DNA of 64,000 nucleotides, taken from contig JAFSCF010000019.1 of assembly GCA_017436905.1 (NCBI GenBank), forward strand, positions 62,001-126,000, given 5' to 3'. Below the pieces are notes generated by a model. The model was not told the DNA's origin, did no database searches, and was given only the letters and a program-made list of their open reading frames with translations. The DNA is from Clostridia bacterium (GTDB taxonomy: Bacteria; Bacillota; Clostridia; UMGS1810). The position numbers and the translations under genes are program-made. Positions 36,926 to 46,057 of the stretch are shown here, in pieces (within the stretch, counting starts at the first letter, position 1; each line of letters opens with the position of its first letter).

Positions 36926-38278
36926 TTAGTTAAATTTATTTGCTACTTCTTCAAGTTTCATCACACGTGATGCTTTAAAAAGCACTGTATCACCTTTACG
37001 AAGGTTATCTTTTAAATATTTTTCAATACTCTCGTTATCATTATGTATGCTGACATTGCATGCCTTACCTCCCTCTGCGGTAAAGGTTGCATACTTACCT
37101 GTAAGAACAAGAATATCTATATTGTTATTGGCAGCATATTCACCGATTTCTCTATGATAATCAGGGGATTTTTCGCCGAGTTCTGCCATATCTCCCAAAA
37201 CAGCAATCTTTCTTCCGCCCGAAACAGAGTTCAATACATCAATTGCGGCTTTAACAGATGTAGGTGCAGCATTATAGCAGTCTGTTATAACTTTAATACC
37301 GTTTTTTTCTGTAATACTCTGGCGTATGCCTATACTTTTATATGACGCCAGACCTTTTTTTATACTTTCGTTGCTTAATCCATAGTTTTTGCCAACGGCA
37401 ATGGCGCACAGGGCATTTAGCACATTATGCTTACCCATAAGGTTTATTGAAAACTCCTCGCCGAGGGCTGTGAATGAAATGCCATTGTTGCCGGCACATA
37501 TATTCCCGGCAACAACATCGCAAGCGGCATTTTCAATCCCGTAGTATATTGTCTTAAAGGGTAATGTTCCTTTAATACCAAAAAGCAAATTATCGTCGCC
37601 GTTTAAAATAACGGTTCCGTTTTTATCCAGCCCCTCAAAAATCTCGCTTTTTGCTTTTAAGATTCCCTCACGACTGCCAAGATATTCTATATGAGATTCG
37701 CCTATATTTGTAATAACCGCTACATCTGGTGCGGCGCATTTTGTAAGGCGTGATATTTCACCAAAATTACTCATACCCATTTCAATAACGCCTATCTCAT
37801 GCTCATCCCTTATGCCGAACATTGTAAACGGCAAGCCGATTTCGTTATTGAAATTCCCTTGAGTTTTTATAATATTGCGTTCTGTTTCCAAAACGGCAGA
37901 TATAAGTTCTTTTGTGGTGGTCTTGCCGACACTTCCGGTAAGACCTACTATATTTATATTAAACTGTCTGCGATACGCCGCGGCAATATCTAAAAGTGCT
38001 TTTCTTGTATCTGCAACTTTAAGTGCAAATTTACAATTCGTATATTCGCAGTCGCCGTTTGAAATATAGCCTTTTACTCCTGCCGCACACGCTGACGGAA
38101 TAAATTTATTGCCGTCAAAATTTTCTCCCGATATAGCAATGAACAAATCTACGCCGCCACAATCACGGCTATCGGTAGAAATACTTCCGATAACCTCATC
38201 GCCACAGCCGAAAACTATTTCTCCGCCCGTTGCAGATGCAAGGAACGATAATGTAACCTTCTGTATGGGATATGCCAT
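36926..38278 (-). CDS. murF: UDP-N-acetylmuramoyl-tripeptide--D-alanyl-D-alanine ligase
   Basis: Adds D-Ala-D-Ala to the UDP-MurNAc-tripeptide. 450 residues from the ATG at 38278 (GAGGG eight bases upstream). GLTGSVGKTTTKELISAVL is the ATP-binding loop; QGNFNNEIGLPFTMF and VIEMGMSNFGEISRLT are typical of MurF; DCYNAAPTSVKAAID is in the C-terminal half. It follows murE by 23 bases. Confidence 0.97.
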   Translation of the reverse strand: MAYPIQKVTLSFLASATGGEIVFGCGDEVIGSISTDSRDCGGVDLFIAISGENFDGNKFIPSACAAGVKGYISNGDCEYTNCKFALKVADTRKALLDIAAAYRRQFNINIVGLTGSVGKTTTKELISAVLETERNIIKTQGNFNNEIGLPFTMFGIRDEHEIGVIEMGMSNFGEISRLTKCAAPDVAVITNIGESHIEYLGSREGILKAKSEIFEGLDKNGTVILNGDDNLLFGIKGTLPFKTIYYGIENAACDVVAGNICAGNNGISFTALGEEFSINLMGKHNVLNALCAIAVGKNYGLSNESIKKGLASYKSIGIRQSITEKNGIKVITDCYNAAPTSVKAAIDVLNSVSGGRKIAVLGDMAELGEKSPDYHREIGEYAANNNIDILVLTGKYATFTAEGGKACNVSIHNDNESIEKYLKDNLRKGDTVLFKASRVMKLEEVANKFN

Positions 38279-38301
38279 AGAACGAGCCCTCACTTACAAT
38301 A

Positions 38302-39741
38302 TCATTTTGTCAGTTTATCAAAAATTTCTGCAACTATTTTGCGTTCATCAAAATCTATGATGCCATCATTTAAAATCTGGTATGTTTCGTGACCTTTTCC
38401 AAGCAACAGAACAACATCACCTTTTTGCGCAATGCTCATAGCATACTCAATCGCTTTTTTGCGGTTTTCAACAACCTCGTATTGAGCATCGGTCTTTTTA
38501 ACACCGACCATAATATCTTCAATAATTGCCGCTGGTTCTTCTGTACGTGGATTATCGCTCGTTACAACACAGAAATCTGAAAGTTTGCCTGCAATCTCGC
38601 CCATAATAGGGCGTTTAGTGCGGTCACGGTCACCGCCGCAACCAAATAGTGTTATAATTCTTCCTTTGCAAAAACCTTTTACGGCATTTATAATATTTTC
38701 AACCCCGTCGGGGGTGTGGGCATAGTCTATCATAACTGTGTAGTCAGAGGGGATGTGTACAACCTCTGCCCTGCCCTTAACACCATGAGCATCACAAAGA
38801 GAGTCTGCACAGGTTTGGGTGTCAATGCCAAGTGCATGGCAGATACCTATAGCGCACAAAGCATTGTAAACAGAGAATTCACCCGGTATAGGCAGTGATA
38901 CTCTGACACCGTCGGTATCAAACTCCACACCTTTTTCGCCATAGGTGATATTCTCGGCTTTGTGTTTACAATCGCTTTTTACTCCGTAATATTCAATATC
39001 AGTTAAAGCACCGTGTGTAAGTTTATCCGTGTATGCATCGTCGATGTTTACCACACCGTTTTTGCACATAGAAAACAGTTTTGACTTTGCTTTAACGTAA
39101 TTGTCCATAGTTATATGAAAATCAAGATGATCCTGAGTAAGGTTTGTAAATGCGCCAACCTCAAAATTGCAGCCGAGTACACGGTTAAGTTCAAGCGAGT
39201 GCGATGAAACCTCCATAATAACATAGTCCACGTTATCTCTTACCATAATGGAAAACAGTTCCTGTAGTTCTAAAGACTCGGGCGTTGTGCGGTCACTTTT
39301 TAAAATCATATTACCAACCATATTCTGATTAGTACCTATAAGACCGACTTTGTAACCTTTGCTTTCAAGTATAGTTTTAACAAGGTACGTAACGGTGGTT
39401 TTGCCGTTAGTACCCGTAACGCCGATAAGTTTGAATTTATCCGACGGATAATCATAGTACTTTGCAGCAAGCATAGCAAGTGCGGCACGGGTGTCTTCAA
39501 AAACTATCTGCGGCACGGGGAAACCGTCTGCAACATCTTCTACAACAACCGCAACAGCACCGTTTTCAACTGCATTTTTTATATACTTGTGTCCGTCTAC
39601 ATTAAAGCCTTTTACCGCCACAAAAACATCGCCCTTTTTAACTTTAAGCGAGTTGTAGCAAAGACCGCCTATTTCAAGAGAATCGATATTACCTGTTATA
39701 TTGCTTACTTGCATACCGTTTATCAGTTCGCTCAGTAACAT
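38302..39741 (-). CDS. murE: UDP-N-acetylmuramoyl-L-alanyl-D-glutamate--2,6-diaminopimelate ligase
   Basis: Adds the third residue of the peptide stem. 479 residues from the ATG at 39741 (AAAGGTGA seven bases upstream). GVTGTNGKTTVTYLVKTIL is the ATP loop, DRTTPESLELQ and MEVSSHSLELNRV are conserved, and TSDNPRTEEP near residue 395 carries the DNPR motif of meso-diaminopimelate-specific enzymes, pointing to mDAP-type peptidoglycan. Confidence 0.97.
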   Translation of the reverse strand: MLLSELINGMQVSNITGNIDSLEIGGLCYNSLKVKKGDVFVAVKGFNVDGHKYIKNAVENGAVAVVVEDVADGFPVPQIVFEDTRAALAMLAAKYYDYPSDKFKLIGVTGTNGKTTVTYLVKTILESKGYKVGLIGTNQNMVGNMILKSDRTTPESLELQELFSIMVRDNVDYVIMEVSSHSLELNRVLGCNFEVGAFTNLTQDHLDFHITMDNYVKAKSKLFSMCKNGVVNIDDAYTDKLTHGALTDIEYYGVKSDCKHKAENITYGEKGVEFDTDGVRVSLPIPGEFSVYNALCAIGICHALGIDTQTCADSLCDAHGVKGRAEVVHIPSDYTVMIDYAHTPDGVENIINAVKGFCKGRIITLFGCGGDRDRTKRPIMGEIAGKLSDFCVVTSDNPRTEEPAAIIEDIMVGVKKTDAQYEVVENRKKAIEYAMSIAQKGDVVLLLGKGHETYQILNDGIIDFDERKIVAEIFDKLTK

Positions 39742-39826
39742 CGCATAATCACCTTTCTTCCCACAGGTTATAAAACACCGCAAGCCTTATCCGTGGGCAG
39801 ATAAGGCATAGGGTTATTTTCGTATT

Positions 39827-42043
39827 TTAGTGTACGTTTATATATTTAAACTCTACGGTTACTACCGTTCCTTTTGGAACAAGTGTTCCCGACGGCGGCG
39901 ACTGTGACGATGCAACTGCTTCGCCGTCCTGAACTTCGGCATTGCCGGAAATCCGTATATTAAGGTTAGAGTTTGTTATACGTTTATTGGTTTCGCTTAC
40001 GCTGCAACCGATAACATCGGGCACTACAACATCGCTTTCGTCGGTTTCACGCGTGTAGAGAACAACCGTAGAAGACGATGGCAATGCTGTGCCGCCTTTG
40101 GGTATCTGCGATACAACCGTTTCGCCGTCACCGACTATCTGATATTTAAGGCCTGAGTTTGCAAATGCAGCAGGCACATCTGCAACCGGAAGTCCTTCTA
40201 CATTTGGAACGGGCAGATCCATAGTTTCAAGTTCTTCAGCAGTATACTGCGGCTCAACGCCTAAGTAACGAAGAATATCGTCAAATATAAGTTTGAACGT
40301 AGGCGCCGCTATCTGTCCACCCATATGTGAGTCGCCCATAGGCTCATCGAGCAGAAGCAATCCGATTACCTCGGGGTCATTGGCAGGTGCAAAGCCCATA
40401 AACGATGCTATATATTTGCCGTTGCCACGTGGTAGTTTTTCACTTGTACCGGTTTTTCCAGCGATACGGAAACCAGGGATATAAGCATTTTTAGAAGTTC
40501 CGTTCGTTACAACACTTTCCAGTATCTGTCTGGTAGTTGATGCCGTTTCGGCCGAAATTACTTTTCTTATATATTCTGTATCAAAAGTCTGAATAACATT
40601 ACCGCTATCGTCAACTAATTCTTTAGCAATACGAGGTCTTACCATAGTTCCGTCGTTTGTGATGGCCGAATATGCAGTAACAAGTTGCAGAGGTGTAATC
40701 TGGAACGACTGGCCAAAAGAAGATGTTGCAAGTTCCACCTCATTGAAGTTTTCCGTTGAGTGGAAGGCACAAACCGCCTCGCCGGGGAGGTCAAAACCTG
40801 TTTTTTCGGCAAAGCCGAATGCTTTATAGTATTTATAGAAATTGGCATTGCCAACACGTGCACCCACTGTCATAAACACGGGGTTACAAGAACCCTCAAC
40901 ACCCTGAACGAATGTAACAGTTCCATGACCGCCATGCTTCCAGCAACTTATAGAATGTGGACCTACCTGAAGTGCTCCTGTGCAGTTAAATGTATCTGTA
41001 AGACTTACAACGTTTTCTTCAAGTGCCATAGCAGTAGTGATACCTTTAAATGTAGAGCCTGGCTCGTAGGTATCTACAACTGCCTTGTTTCTCCACATTT
41101 TTTGTATTTCATCATTATATGCTTTTGATTTTTCCTCACCCGTAAGAGAGTCTACCAACGCCTGAGCCTCGGCGCTGTTTAAAGTAAACGGGTCATTCAA
41201 ATCGTACGACGGGTATGTTGCCATAGCAAGGATTTCACCAGTTTTGCTATTCATCACTATACACGCAGCACCATTTTGCACATTATAATCTGCAACTGCC
41301 TTTTCAAGATGCTTTTCCACAAAGTGCTGGATTGTTTCGTCTATTGTAAGTACAAGGTTTGCGCCATTTTCGGGGTTTATGTATTTTTCGTACTTAAACG
41401 GCATATCTGTACCGATTGCATTTTTAGCAGTTACTACTCTGCCGGGAATACCTTTTAAGTAATTGTCAAACGAAAGTTCAACGCCTGCAAGACCTTGGTT
41501 ATCGGCACCTACAAAGCCTATAACGTGTGCCGCCAAACTTCCGTAAGGGTAATAGCGTTTGGTATCTTCTGAAAGGTAAACTCCTTTTAATTTATTAACC
41601 GTTTTGCCGTTCTCATCCTCTGCACTCATAAGAGAACGGATAGCCTCGGCAGGTGCTTTTTCTACACGGCGTTTGATAATTTCGTAACTTGAGTTTTTTG
41701 TAATCTTTTCGTAAACAGCAGTTCTGTCAAGTTCAAGTATCTGTGCAAGCGAGTCGGCAACAAAGTCGGCATTGCCTGCCTCGTGAATCTCACGGGGGCT
41801 TACCGAAACAAGTTCAACAGACGCACTCTGTGCCAAAATCTTTCCGTTACGGTCATATATAATGCCTCGCTTGGAGTTAATTGTTTTATCTTTTGTTTGT
41901 TGTTCTATGGCTTTTATCTGCAGTTCTTCGCCATTTACAAACTGTATCCACGCACAACGCACCAACAGGGCAATCAGCAGTACAACAAATATAACAAGCG
42001 TTACAAACGCACGTTTTTTGTTCTGTAAATTCAATGCTTTCAT
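39827..42043 (-). CDS. SpoVD/FtsI-type penicillin-binding protein with PASTA domains
   Basis: Class B PBP of septal or spore-cortex wall synthesis. 738 residues: one N-terminal membrane segment (about 12-30), a dimerisation domain (KRGIIYDRNGKILAQ), the transpeptidase domain with STFK near 328, SCW-type second motif region (HSISCWKHGGHG then GSCNPVF), KTGTSEKLPRG near 531, and two PASTA domains at about 610-665 and 675-735. Single-gene dcw clusters of Clostridia use one such PBP for division; whether a second FtsI exists elsewhere is unknown. A terminator separates it from ftsL. Confidence 0.93.
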   Translation of the reverse strand: MKALNLQNKKRAFVTLVIFVVLLIALLVRCAWIQFVNGEELQIKAIEQQTKDKTINSKRGIIYDRNGKILAQSASVELVSVSPREIHEAGNADFVADSLAQILELDRTAVYEKITKNSSYEIIKRRVEKAPAEAIRSLMSAEDENGKTVNKLKGVYLSEDTKRYYPYGSLAAHVIGFVGADNQGLAGVELSFDNYLKGIPGRVVTAKNAIGTDMPFKYEKYINPENGANLVLTIDETIQHFVEKHLEKAVADYNVQNGAACIVMNSKTGEILAMATYPSYDLNDPFTLNSAEAQALVDSLTGEEKSKAYNDEIQKMWRNKAVVDTYEPGSTFKGITTAMALEENVVSLTDTFNCTGALQVGPHSISCWKHGGHGTVTFVQGVEGSCNPVFMTVGARVGNANFYKYYKAFGFAEKTGFDLPGEAVCAFHSTENFNEVELATSSFGQSFQITPLQLVTAYSAITNDGTMVRPRIAKELVDDSGNVIQTFDTEYIRKVISAETASTTRQILESVVTNGTSKNAYIPGFRIAGKTGTSEKLPRGNGKYIASFMGFAPANDPEVIGLLLLDEPMGDSHMGGQIAAPTFKLIFDDILRYLGVEPQYTAEELETMDLPVPNVEGLPVADVPAAFANSGLKYQIVGDGETVVSQIPKGGTALPSSSTVVLYTRETDESDVVVPDVIGCSVSETNKRITNSNLNIRISGNAEVQDGEAVASSQSPPSGTLVPKGTVVTVEFKYINVH

Positions 42044-42073
42044 CTGCTGTAACCCCCTTTTTTGTGTATTAGC

Positions 42074-42098
42074 CGAAAAAAGCAGGCATTGCCTGCTT
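42074..42098 (-). terminator. Intrinsic terminator between ftsL and the spoVD/ftsI gene
   Basis: A perfect 8-base-pair stem (AAGCAGGC / GCCTGCTT, 42080-42098) with a three-base loop is followed on the minus strand by TTTTTTC. It lies within the dcw cluster, 24 bases after the ftsL stop. Confidence 0.8.
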
Positions 42099-42122
42099 GT
42101 GCTATTTAAGTATATTATTCTC

Positions 42123-42623
42123 TTAATTTATATATTCCATAAATTGACCGATGTTGCTACCTATTGCACCGAATGTCGCCGCAAAGCCCGACGGCGTTGT
42201 TTCGGCTTTGGCAACCTCAGCATAGTCGTTCTGTTCAACGTTTACATATACTATCTGGTATTTATCGGGACGTTTCATACCAAGTTCGTTAATAGCAATT
42301 TCTTCTATCTTTTTAAGGTCTAAGTTTTTTTCAATATCGAGTATAATCTGGTTGTTTGCTTCGGTGAGTTCTGAAAGTTCGCTCTGCATATCGTTAACAG
42401 TAGAAGATTTCTCTATAATCATGGCATTTGTAAAAAGAAGACCGAGTGCTATGGCAAATACACCTGCGAATGTAGCAAAAACACGCACACGTTTTACAAA
42501 CGCTGCTTTTTTGCTTTCACGGATTTGCTGCCTTTTGGCAATATTATCTTTTACGTCACTTCTTACGCCGTATTCAATGTCGTCAATCTTATAAGCAGAT
42601 GTTCCGTTATAATATGTTGACAA
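42123..42623 (-). CDS. ftsL: FtsL-like septum formation protein
   Basis: Small bitopic divisome protein. 166 residues: a charged cytoplasmic part (about 1-45), one membrane segment (VFATFAGVFAIALGLLFTNA, about 48-70), then a leucine-zipper-like coiled coil (MQSELSELTEANNQIILDIE) and KKIEEIAINELGMKRPDKYQ, the hallmark of the FtsL/FtsB group. The start is TTG at 42623. The order rsmH-ftsL-PBP is the standard one. The C-terminal 40 residues are longer than usual. Confidence 0.85.
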   Translation of the reverse strand: MSTYYNGTSAYKIDDIEYGVRSDVKDNIAKRQQIRESKKAAFVKRVRVFATFAGVFAIALGLLFTNAMIIEKSSTVNDMQSELSELTEANNQIILDIEKNLDLKKIEEIAINELGMKRPDKYQIVYVNVEQNDYAEVAKAETTPSGFAATFGAIGSNIGQFMEYIN

Positions 42624-42640
42624 ATTGACTCACCTCATAT

Positions 42641-43573
42641 TTAAAGTTTTTCGATTATCCTTAGTTTAGCACTTGCCGATCTGCTGTTTGATGCGAGTTC
42701 CTCTGCAGACGGAAGTATAGGTTTGCGACTTATGAGTTTGCCCTGTGGCTGCTTGCCGCATACGCAGACGGGAAATTCCTTGGGGCATGTACAACCCGAT
42801 GCAAAGTCTGCAAAAACATGTTTTACTATTCTGTCTTCAAGCGAATGGAATGTTATAATGCAAAGCCTTCCGCCAGGATTTAAACATTCAAAAAAGTCTG
42901 TAACTGCACCTTTTAAATCAGCAAGTTCGCCGTTTACCTCTATGCGTATTGCCTGGAAAGTACGCTTTGCAGGATGCGAGCCTTTTGGAACGCTCTTTGC
43001 AGGAACTGCGCTTTTTATAATTTCTGCAAGTTCAAGTGTGGTTTCAATTGGCTTTTTTGCCCGTGCTTTGCAGATGCTATCTGCAATCTTTCTGCCGTAG
43101 CGTTCTTCGCCGTAGTCGAATATCACTTTAGCAAGTTTATCAGTTTCATATGTATTTACCACGTCGTATGCACTTAAAGGATCGCTTTGGTTCATACGCA
43201 TATCAAGCGGTGCGTCCTTTGTATAACTAAAGCCTCTTTCGGCGTTATCTATCTGGTACGAAGATATTCCCAAATCAACCAATGCGCCGTCAAGTCCTGA
43301 GATGTTATTATTAAAAAGTATATTTTTTATGTTCTTATAATTATCGTGAACGTAGATAATATTTTCTGCCTTGCCTATACGCTTACTTGCGGCATCTATA
43401 GCCTCAATATCACGGTCTATGCCGATAAGTTTGCCTGTTATAAGATGAGAGTATATAACCGACGAATGTCCGCCGCCGCCAAGTGTGCCGTCGGCATATA
43501 TGCCGTCGGGGCGGATATTTAAACCATCTATACACTCACTTAACAAAACAGAGATATGCTTAAACTCCGTCAT
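42641..43573 (-). CDS. rsmH: 16S rRNA (cytosine1402-N4)-methyltransferase
   Basis: SAM-dependent methylation of C1402 in the decoding centre (formerly MraW). 310 residues: HISVLLSECIDGLNI, YADGTLGGGGHSSVI as the SAM loop, GALVDLGISSYQIDNAERGFSY and HPAKRTFQAIRIEVNGEL are all diagnostic. It overlaps mraZ by four bases (ATGA). Confidence 0.98.
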   Translation of the reverse strand: MTEFKHISVLLSECIDGLNIRPDGIYADGTLGGGGHSSVIYSHLITGKLIGIDRDIEAIDAASKRIGKAENIIYVHDNYKNIKNILFNNNISGLDGALVDLGISSYQIDNAERGFSYTKDAPLDMRMNQSDPLSAYDVVNTYETDKLAKVIFDYGEERYGRKIADSICKARAKKPIETTLELAEIIKSAVPAKSVPKGSHPAKRTFQAIRIEVNGELADLKGAVTDFFECLNPGGRLCIITFHSLEDRIVKHVFADFASGCTCPKEFPVCVCGKQPQGKLISRKPILPSAEELASNSRSASAKLRIIEKL

Positions 43574-44001
43574 ATCATAATACCCACTTCGTCAAGACCT
43601 GCTGTTACCTCGTCAGTATCCATAGCGCTTAAGTAATCTGTCCAGTTTTCTGTTGCCCAGATTTCCAGTTTATTTCCGTTACCTGCAACAGTAACTTCTT
43701 TAGTAATCTGCGCAAATTCCACCAGATGCTGAGGAAGCAGAATTCTGCCCTGCTTGTCCACCTCGCAGTCGCACGCACCCGATAAGAAATGTCTGGTAAG
43801 TGCACGTGAATTTTTATTTGTAAGCGGCAAACCTTTAAGTTTTTCTGAGAAAACGCTCCACTCCGACATAGGGAACACAAACAAACTGTTCTCAAAACCT
43901 CTGGTAATAACAAACTCAGTACCAAGGTTATCCCTGAACTTAATAGGCACTATAATTCTACCCTTAGCGTCGATATTATGACGATATTCGCCGTGAAACA
44001 T
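43570..44001 (-). CDS. mraZ: MraZ, transcriptional regulator of the dcw cluster
   Basis: AbrB-like double-fold DNA-binding protein that represses its own operon in bacteria studied so far. 143 residues with two repeats: HNIDAKGRIIVPIKFRDNLG and CDCEVDKQGRILLPQHLVEFA. It is the first gene of the cluster; four phased GTGG repeats, its expected binding sites, lie just upstream. Confidence 0.97.
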   Translation of the reverse strand: MFHGEYRHNIDAKGRIIVPIKFRDNLGTEFVITRGFENSLFVFPMSEWSVFSEKLKGLPLTNKNSRALTRHFLSGACDCEVDKQGRILLPQHLVEFAQITKEVTVAGNGNKLEIWATENWTDYLSAMDTDEVTAGLDEVGIMI

Positions 44002-44027
44002 TTACTCACCACCTTTTTGGCATCTCA

Positions 44028-44061
44028 CCACTTTTTACCACGAAACACCACTAAAATCCAC
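44028..44061 (-). promoter_or_regulatory. MraZ box: four GTGG repeats with 10-base spacing
   Basis: CCAC (GTGG on the coding strand) occurs at 44028, 44038, 44048 and 44058, an exact 10-base period, between the promoter and the mraZ start. MraZ proteins bind tandem short G-rich repeats at one-helical-turn spacing, so this is very likely its operator. Confidence 0.8.
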
Positions 44062-44071
44062 TTTCAATGTA

Positions 44072-44100
44072 ATTTTACATTATTTATTTTGATTTTGCAA
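44072..44100 (-). promoter_or_regulatory. Promoter of the dcw cluster
   Basis: Minus-strand TTGCAA (44095-44100), a 17-base spacer and TAAAAT (44072-44077). The expected start point falls just before the MraZ box. The remainder of the 281-base mraZ-spoVG gap is AT-rich, with the spoVG terminator. Confidence 0.8.
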
Positions 44101-44172
44101 TAGTTTTTTTAAAAAATATTACAGATATATTACTAAAAGTCAGGATTTTTTAAAATTTTGTTAAATTCACAC

Positions 44173-44214
44173 AAAAAAATCCCCACATCAGATTAAATTT
44201 CAACCGTGTGGGGA
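44173..44214 (-). terminator. Intrinsic terminator of spoVG
   Basis: TCCCCACA (44180-44187) and TGTGGGGA (44207-44214) form an 8-base-pair G+C-rich stem around a 19-base loop; TTTTTTTG follows on the minus strand. Confidence 0.85.
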
Positions 44215-44282
44215 GTGATGTTTTATGCAATTTGTTAAATCCGTATGCAATTTTTCAGGAAAATAATTGATAAAAAGGTGTT

Positions 44283-44567
44283 TTATTCATCCGAAAGATG
44301 AATATTTTCCTGAATTACGGTGGAATTGTATTTATCCAAAATAGAGTTTTGCAACATTTCACGCATTTCCATATTTATAGGATGGGCAATATCTTTAAAC
44401 TCGTTATCGGGAGTTTTGCGTGACGGCATTGCAATAAAAAGTTTGTCGGTACCCTCTATAATTTTTATGTCGTGCACTACAAAGCAATTATCAAACGTTA
44501 CCGAAACCACCGCACGCATTTTGCCCTCCTGTTCCATCTGTCTTATTCTGATATCTGTAATATCCAT
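44283..44567 (-). CDS. spoVG: SpoVG family regulator
   Basis: Small RNA- and DNA-binding regulator; in Bacillus it affects asymmetric septation, and it is also present in non-sporulating species. 94 residues: [59 protein letters not shown], the most conserved block of the family. Divergent from murC, with which it is often associated. A TTGACA lies upstream on its strand, but no -10 at good spacing. Confidence 0.97.
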   Translation of the reverse strand: MDITDIRIRQMEQEGKMRAVVSVTFDNCFVVHDIKIIEGTDKLFIAMPSRKTPDNEFKDIAHPINMEMREMLQNSILDKYNSTVIQENIHLSDE

Positions 44568-44646
44568 TGTTTACACGTTCCTTTCTTTTGATGTTACGTT
44601 CGTAGTTATATTGTGCTAAATTTGTCAATAATATTCTATGATGGCA

Positions 44647-44674
44647 TTGATTTTTCAAAATTAAGTGCTATAAT
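44647..44674 (+). promoter_or_regulatory. Promoter of murC
   Basis: TTGATT (44647-44652), a 16-base spacer and a perfect TATAAT (44669-44674). It places the transcription start inside the longer in-frame extension of murC, which supports the ATG at 44703. Confidence 0.75.
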
Positions 44675-44702
44675 GTTAATAAAGAAAACTGACGGGAGAT
44701 GT

Positions 44703-46052
44703 ATGCATTTGTATAAAAAAGTTCATTTTATAGGCATCGGCGGTATAAGCATGAGCGCCCTTGCAAAAATCCTTATAAGCAACGGCGTGGAGGTTTCGGG
44801 CTCAGATATTACAGAAACGCCTATCGTTACAGAACTGCGCAGTATGGGGTCAAAGATTGCCATACCCCACTGCTACGAGTGCATTGAAAATCCCGATATA
44901 ATTGTATATACATCCGCTATCAAGGACGACAACCCCGAAATGGTTGCCGCACGTGACAAAGGTATTGAGTTGGTGGAACGTGCCACAATGGTCGGCAATA
45001 TAATGCGTGCATATGCTATGCCCGTTGCAGTGGCGGGTACGCACGGCAAAACCACCACAACCTCTATGATGGCATATACTATGATAGAATCTGACCTCGA
45101 CCCTACAGTAATGGTCGGCGGCGAACTTGATATACTCGGCGGTAATCTACGTATAGGCAAAGGCGCACATATGGTTACAGAGGCTTGTGAATACTGCCGT
45201 AACTTTTTACAGTTTGCGCCGAAAATTGGTATGATTTTAAATATCGAGGCTGACCATCTTGACTATTACAAAGACCTTGATGATGTTATAGATGCATTTT
45301 CTTCGTTCTCTAATCTTTTACCAAAAGACGGCACACTCGTTATAAACGGCGATGATGCAAACTGCATAAAAGCCTCAAAAAGTGCCGTGTGCAACGTTAT
45401 AACAGTCGGCATCAAAAACGGCGACTATAAAGCCGAGAATATAACATACGATAAATTCGGTTATCCTTCGTTTGATGTTGTAAAAAACGGTAACACAATT
45501 ATGCATCTTACCCTAAATGTAGTAGGCGAACACAACATTTACAATTCGTTATGCGCCATTGCAGCATCGCTTGCAATGACGGACAACACAAACGCAATCA
45601 AATCAGGGCTTGAAAAATTTACAGGCACAAAACGCAGGTTTGAGAAAAAGGGCGAGGTTGACGGAATTTTAGTGGTAGACGATTATGCCCACCACCCCAC
45701 AGAAATCCGTGCAACACTTTCTGCTGTTAAAAAAATTCAGTCGGGCAATGTGTGGTGCGTATTCCAGCCACACACATATACAAGAACCAAAACGCTTTTT
45801 GATGATTTTGCAGATGCGCTTGCAGATGCGCAAAACCTTATTATAGCAGATATATATGCTGCAAGAGAAAAAGACACAGGTCTTGTACACGCCCGTGACC
45901 TTGCAGGTGCAATTGACGGTGCAGCATATATAAGCGGATTTGAAAACATTGCAGAATACTTTATGAAAAACGCCAAAGAGGGCGATATAATACTTACCAT
46001 GGGTGCAGGCGATATTTTTAAAGTTGGAGAATTGATTTTACAGAAGAGGTGA
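44703..46052 (+). CDS. murC: UDP-N-acetylmuramate--L-alanine ligase
   Basis: Adds the first amino acid of the peptide stem. 449 residues starting MHLYKKVHFIGIGGISMSAL; GTHGKTTTTSMMA near residue 112 is the ATP loop, EACEYCRNFLQF and VDDYAHHPTEIRATL are diagnostic. I use the ATG at 44703 rather than an in-frame start upstream because the promoter overlaps the latter; the ribosome binding site (GGGAG) is rather close. It lies outside the dcw cluster, next to spoVG. Confidence 0.95.
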   Translation: MHLYKKVHFIGIGGISMSALAKILISNGVEVSGSDITETPIVTELRSMGSKIAIPHCYECIENPDIIVYTSAIKDDNPEMVAARDKGIELVERATMVGNIMRAYAMPVAVAGTHGKTTTTSMMAYTMIESDLDPTVMVGGELDILGGNLRIGKGAHMVTEACEYCRNFLQFAPKIGMILNIEADHLDYYKDLDDVIDAFSSFSNLLPKDGTLVINGDDANCIKASKSAVCNVITVGIKNGDYKAENITYDKFGYPSFDVVKNGNTIMHLTLNVVGEHNIYNSLCAIAASLAMTDNTNAIKSGLEKFTGTKRRFEKKGEVDGILVVDDYAHHPTEIRATLSAVKKIQSGNVWCVFQPHTYTRTKTLFDDFADALADAQNLIIADIYAAREKDTGLVHARDLAGAIDGAAYISGFENIAEYFMKNAKEGDIILTMGAGDIFKVGELILQKR

Positions 46053-46057
46053 ACATC

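Noticed and set aside
44568-44640. Promoter of spoVG from the TTGACA on its coding strand
   Set aside because: The only TATAAC-like -10 is 12 bases away, too close for sigma-A, and no clear sigma-H pattern was found.
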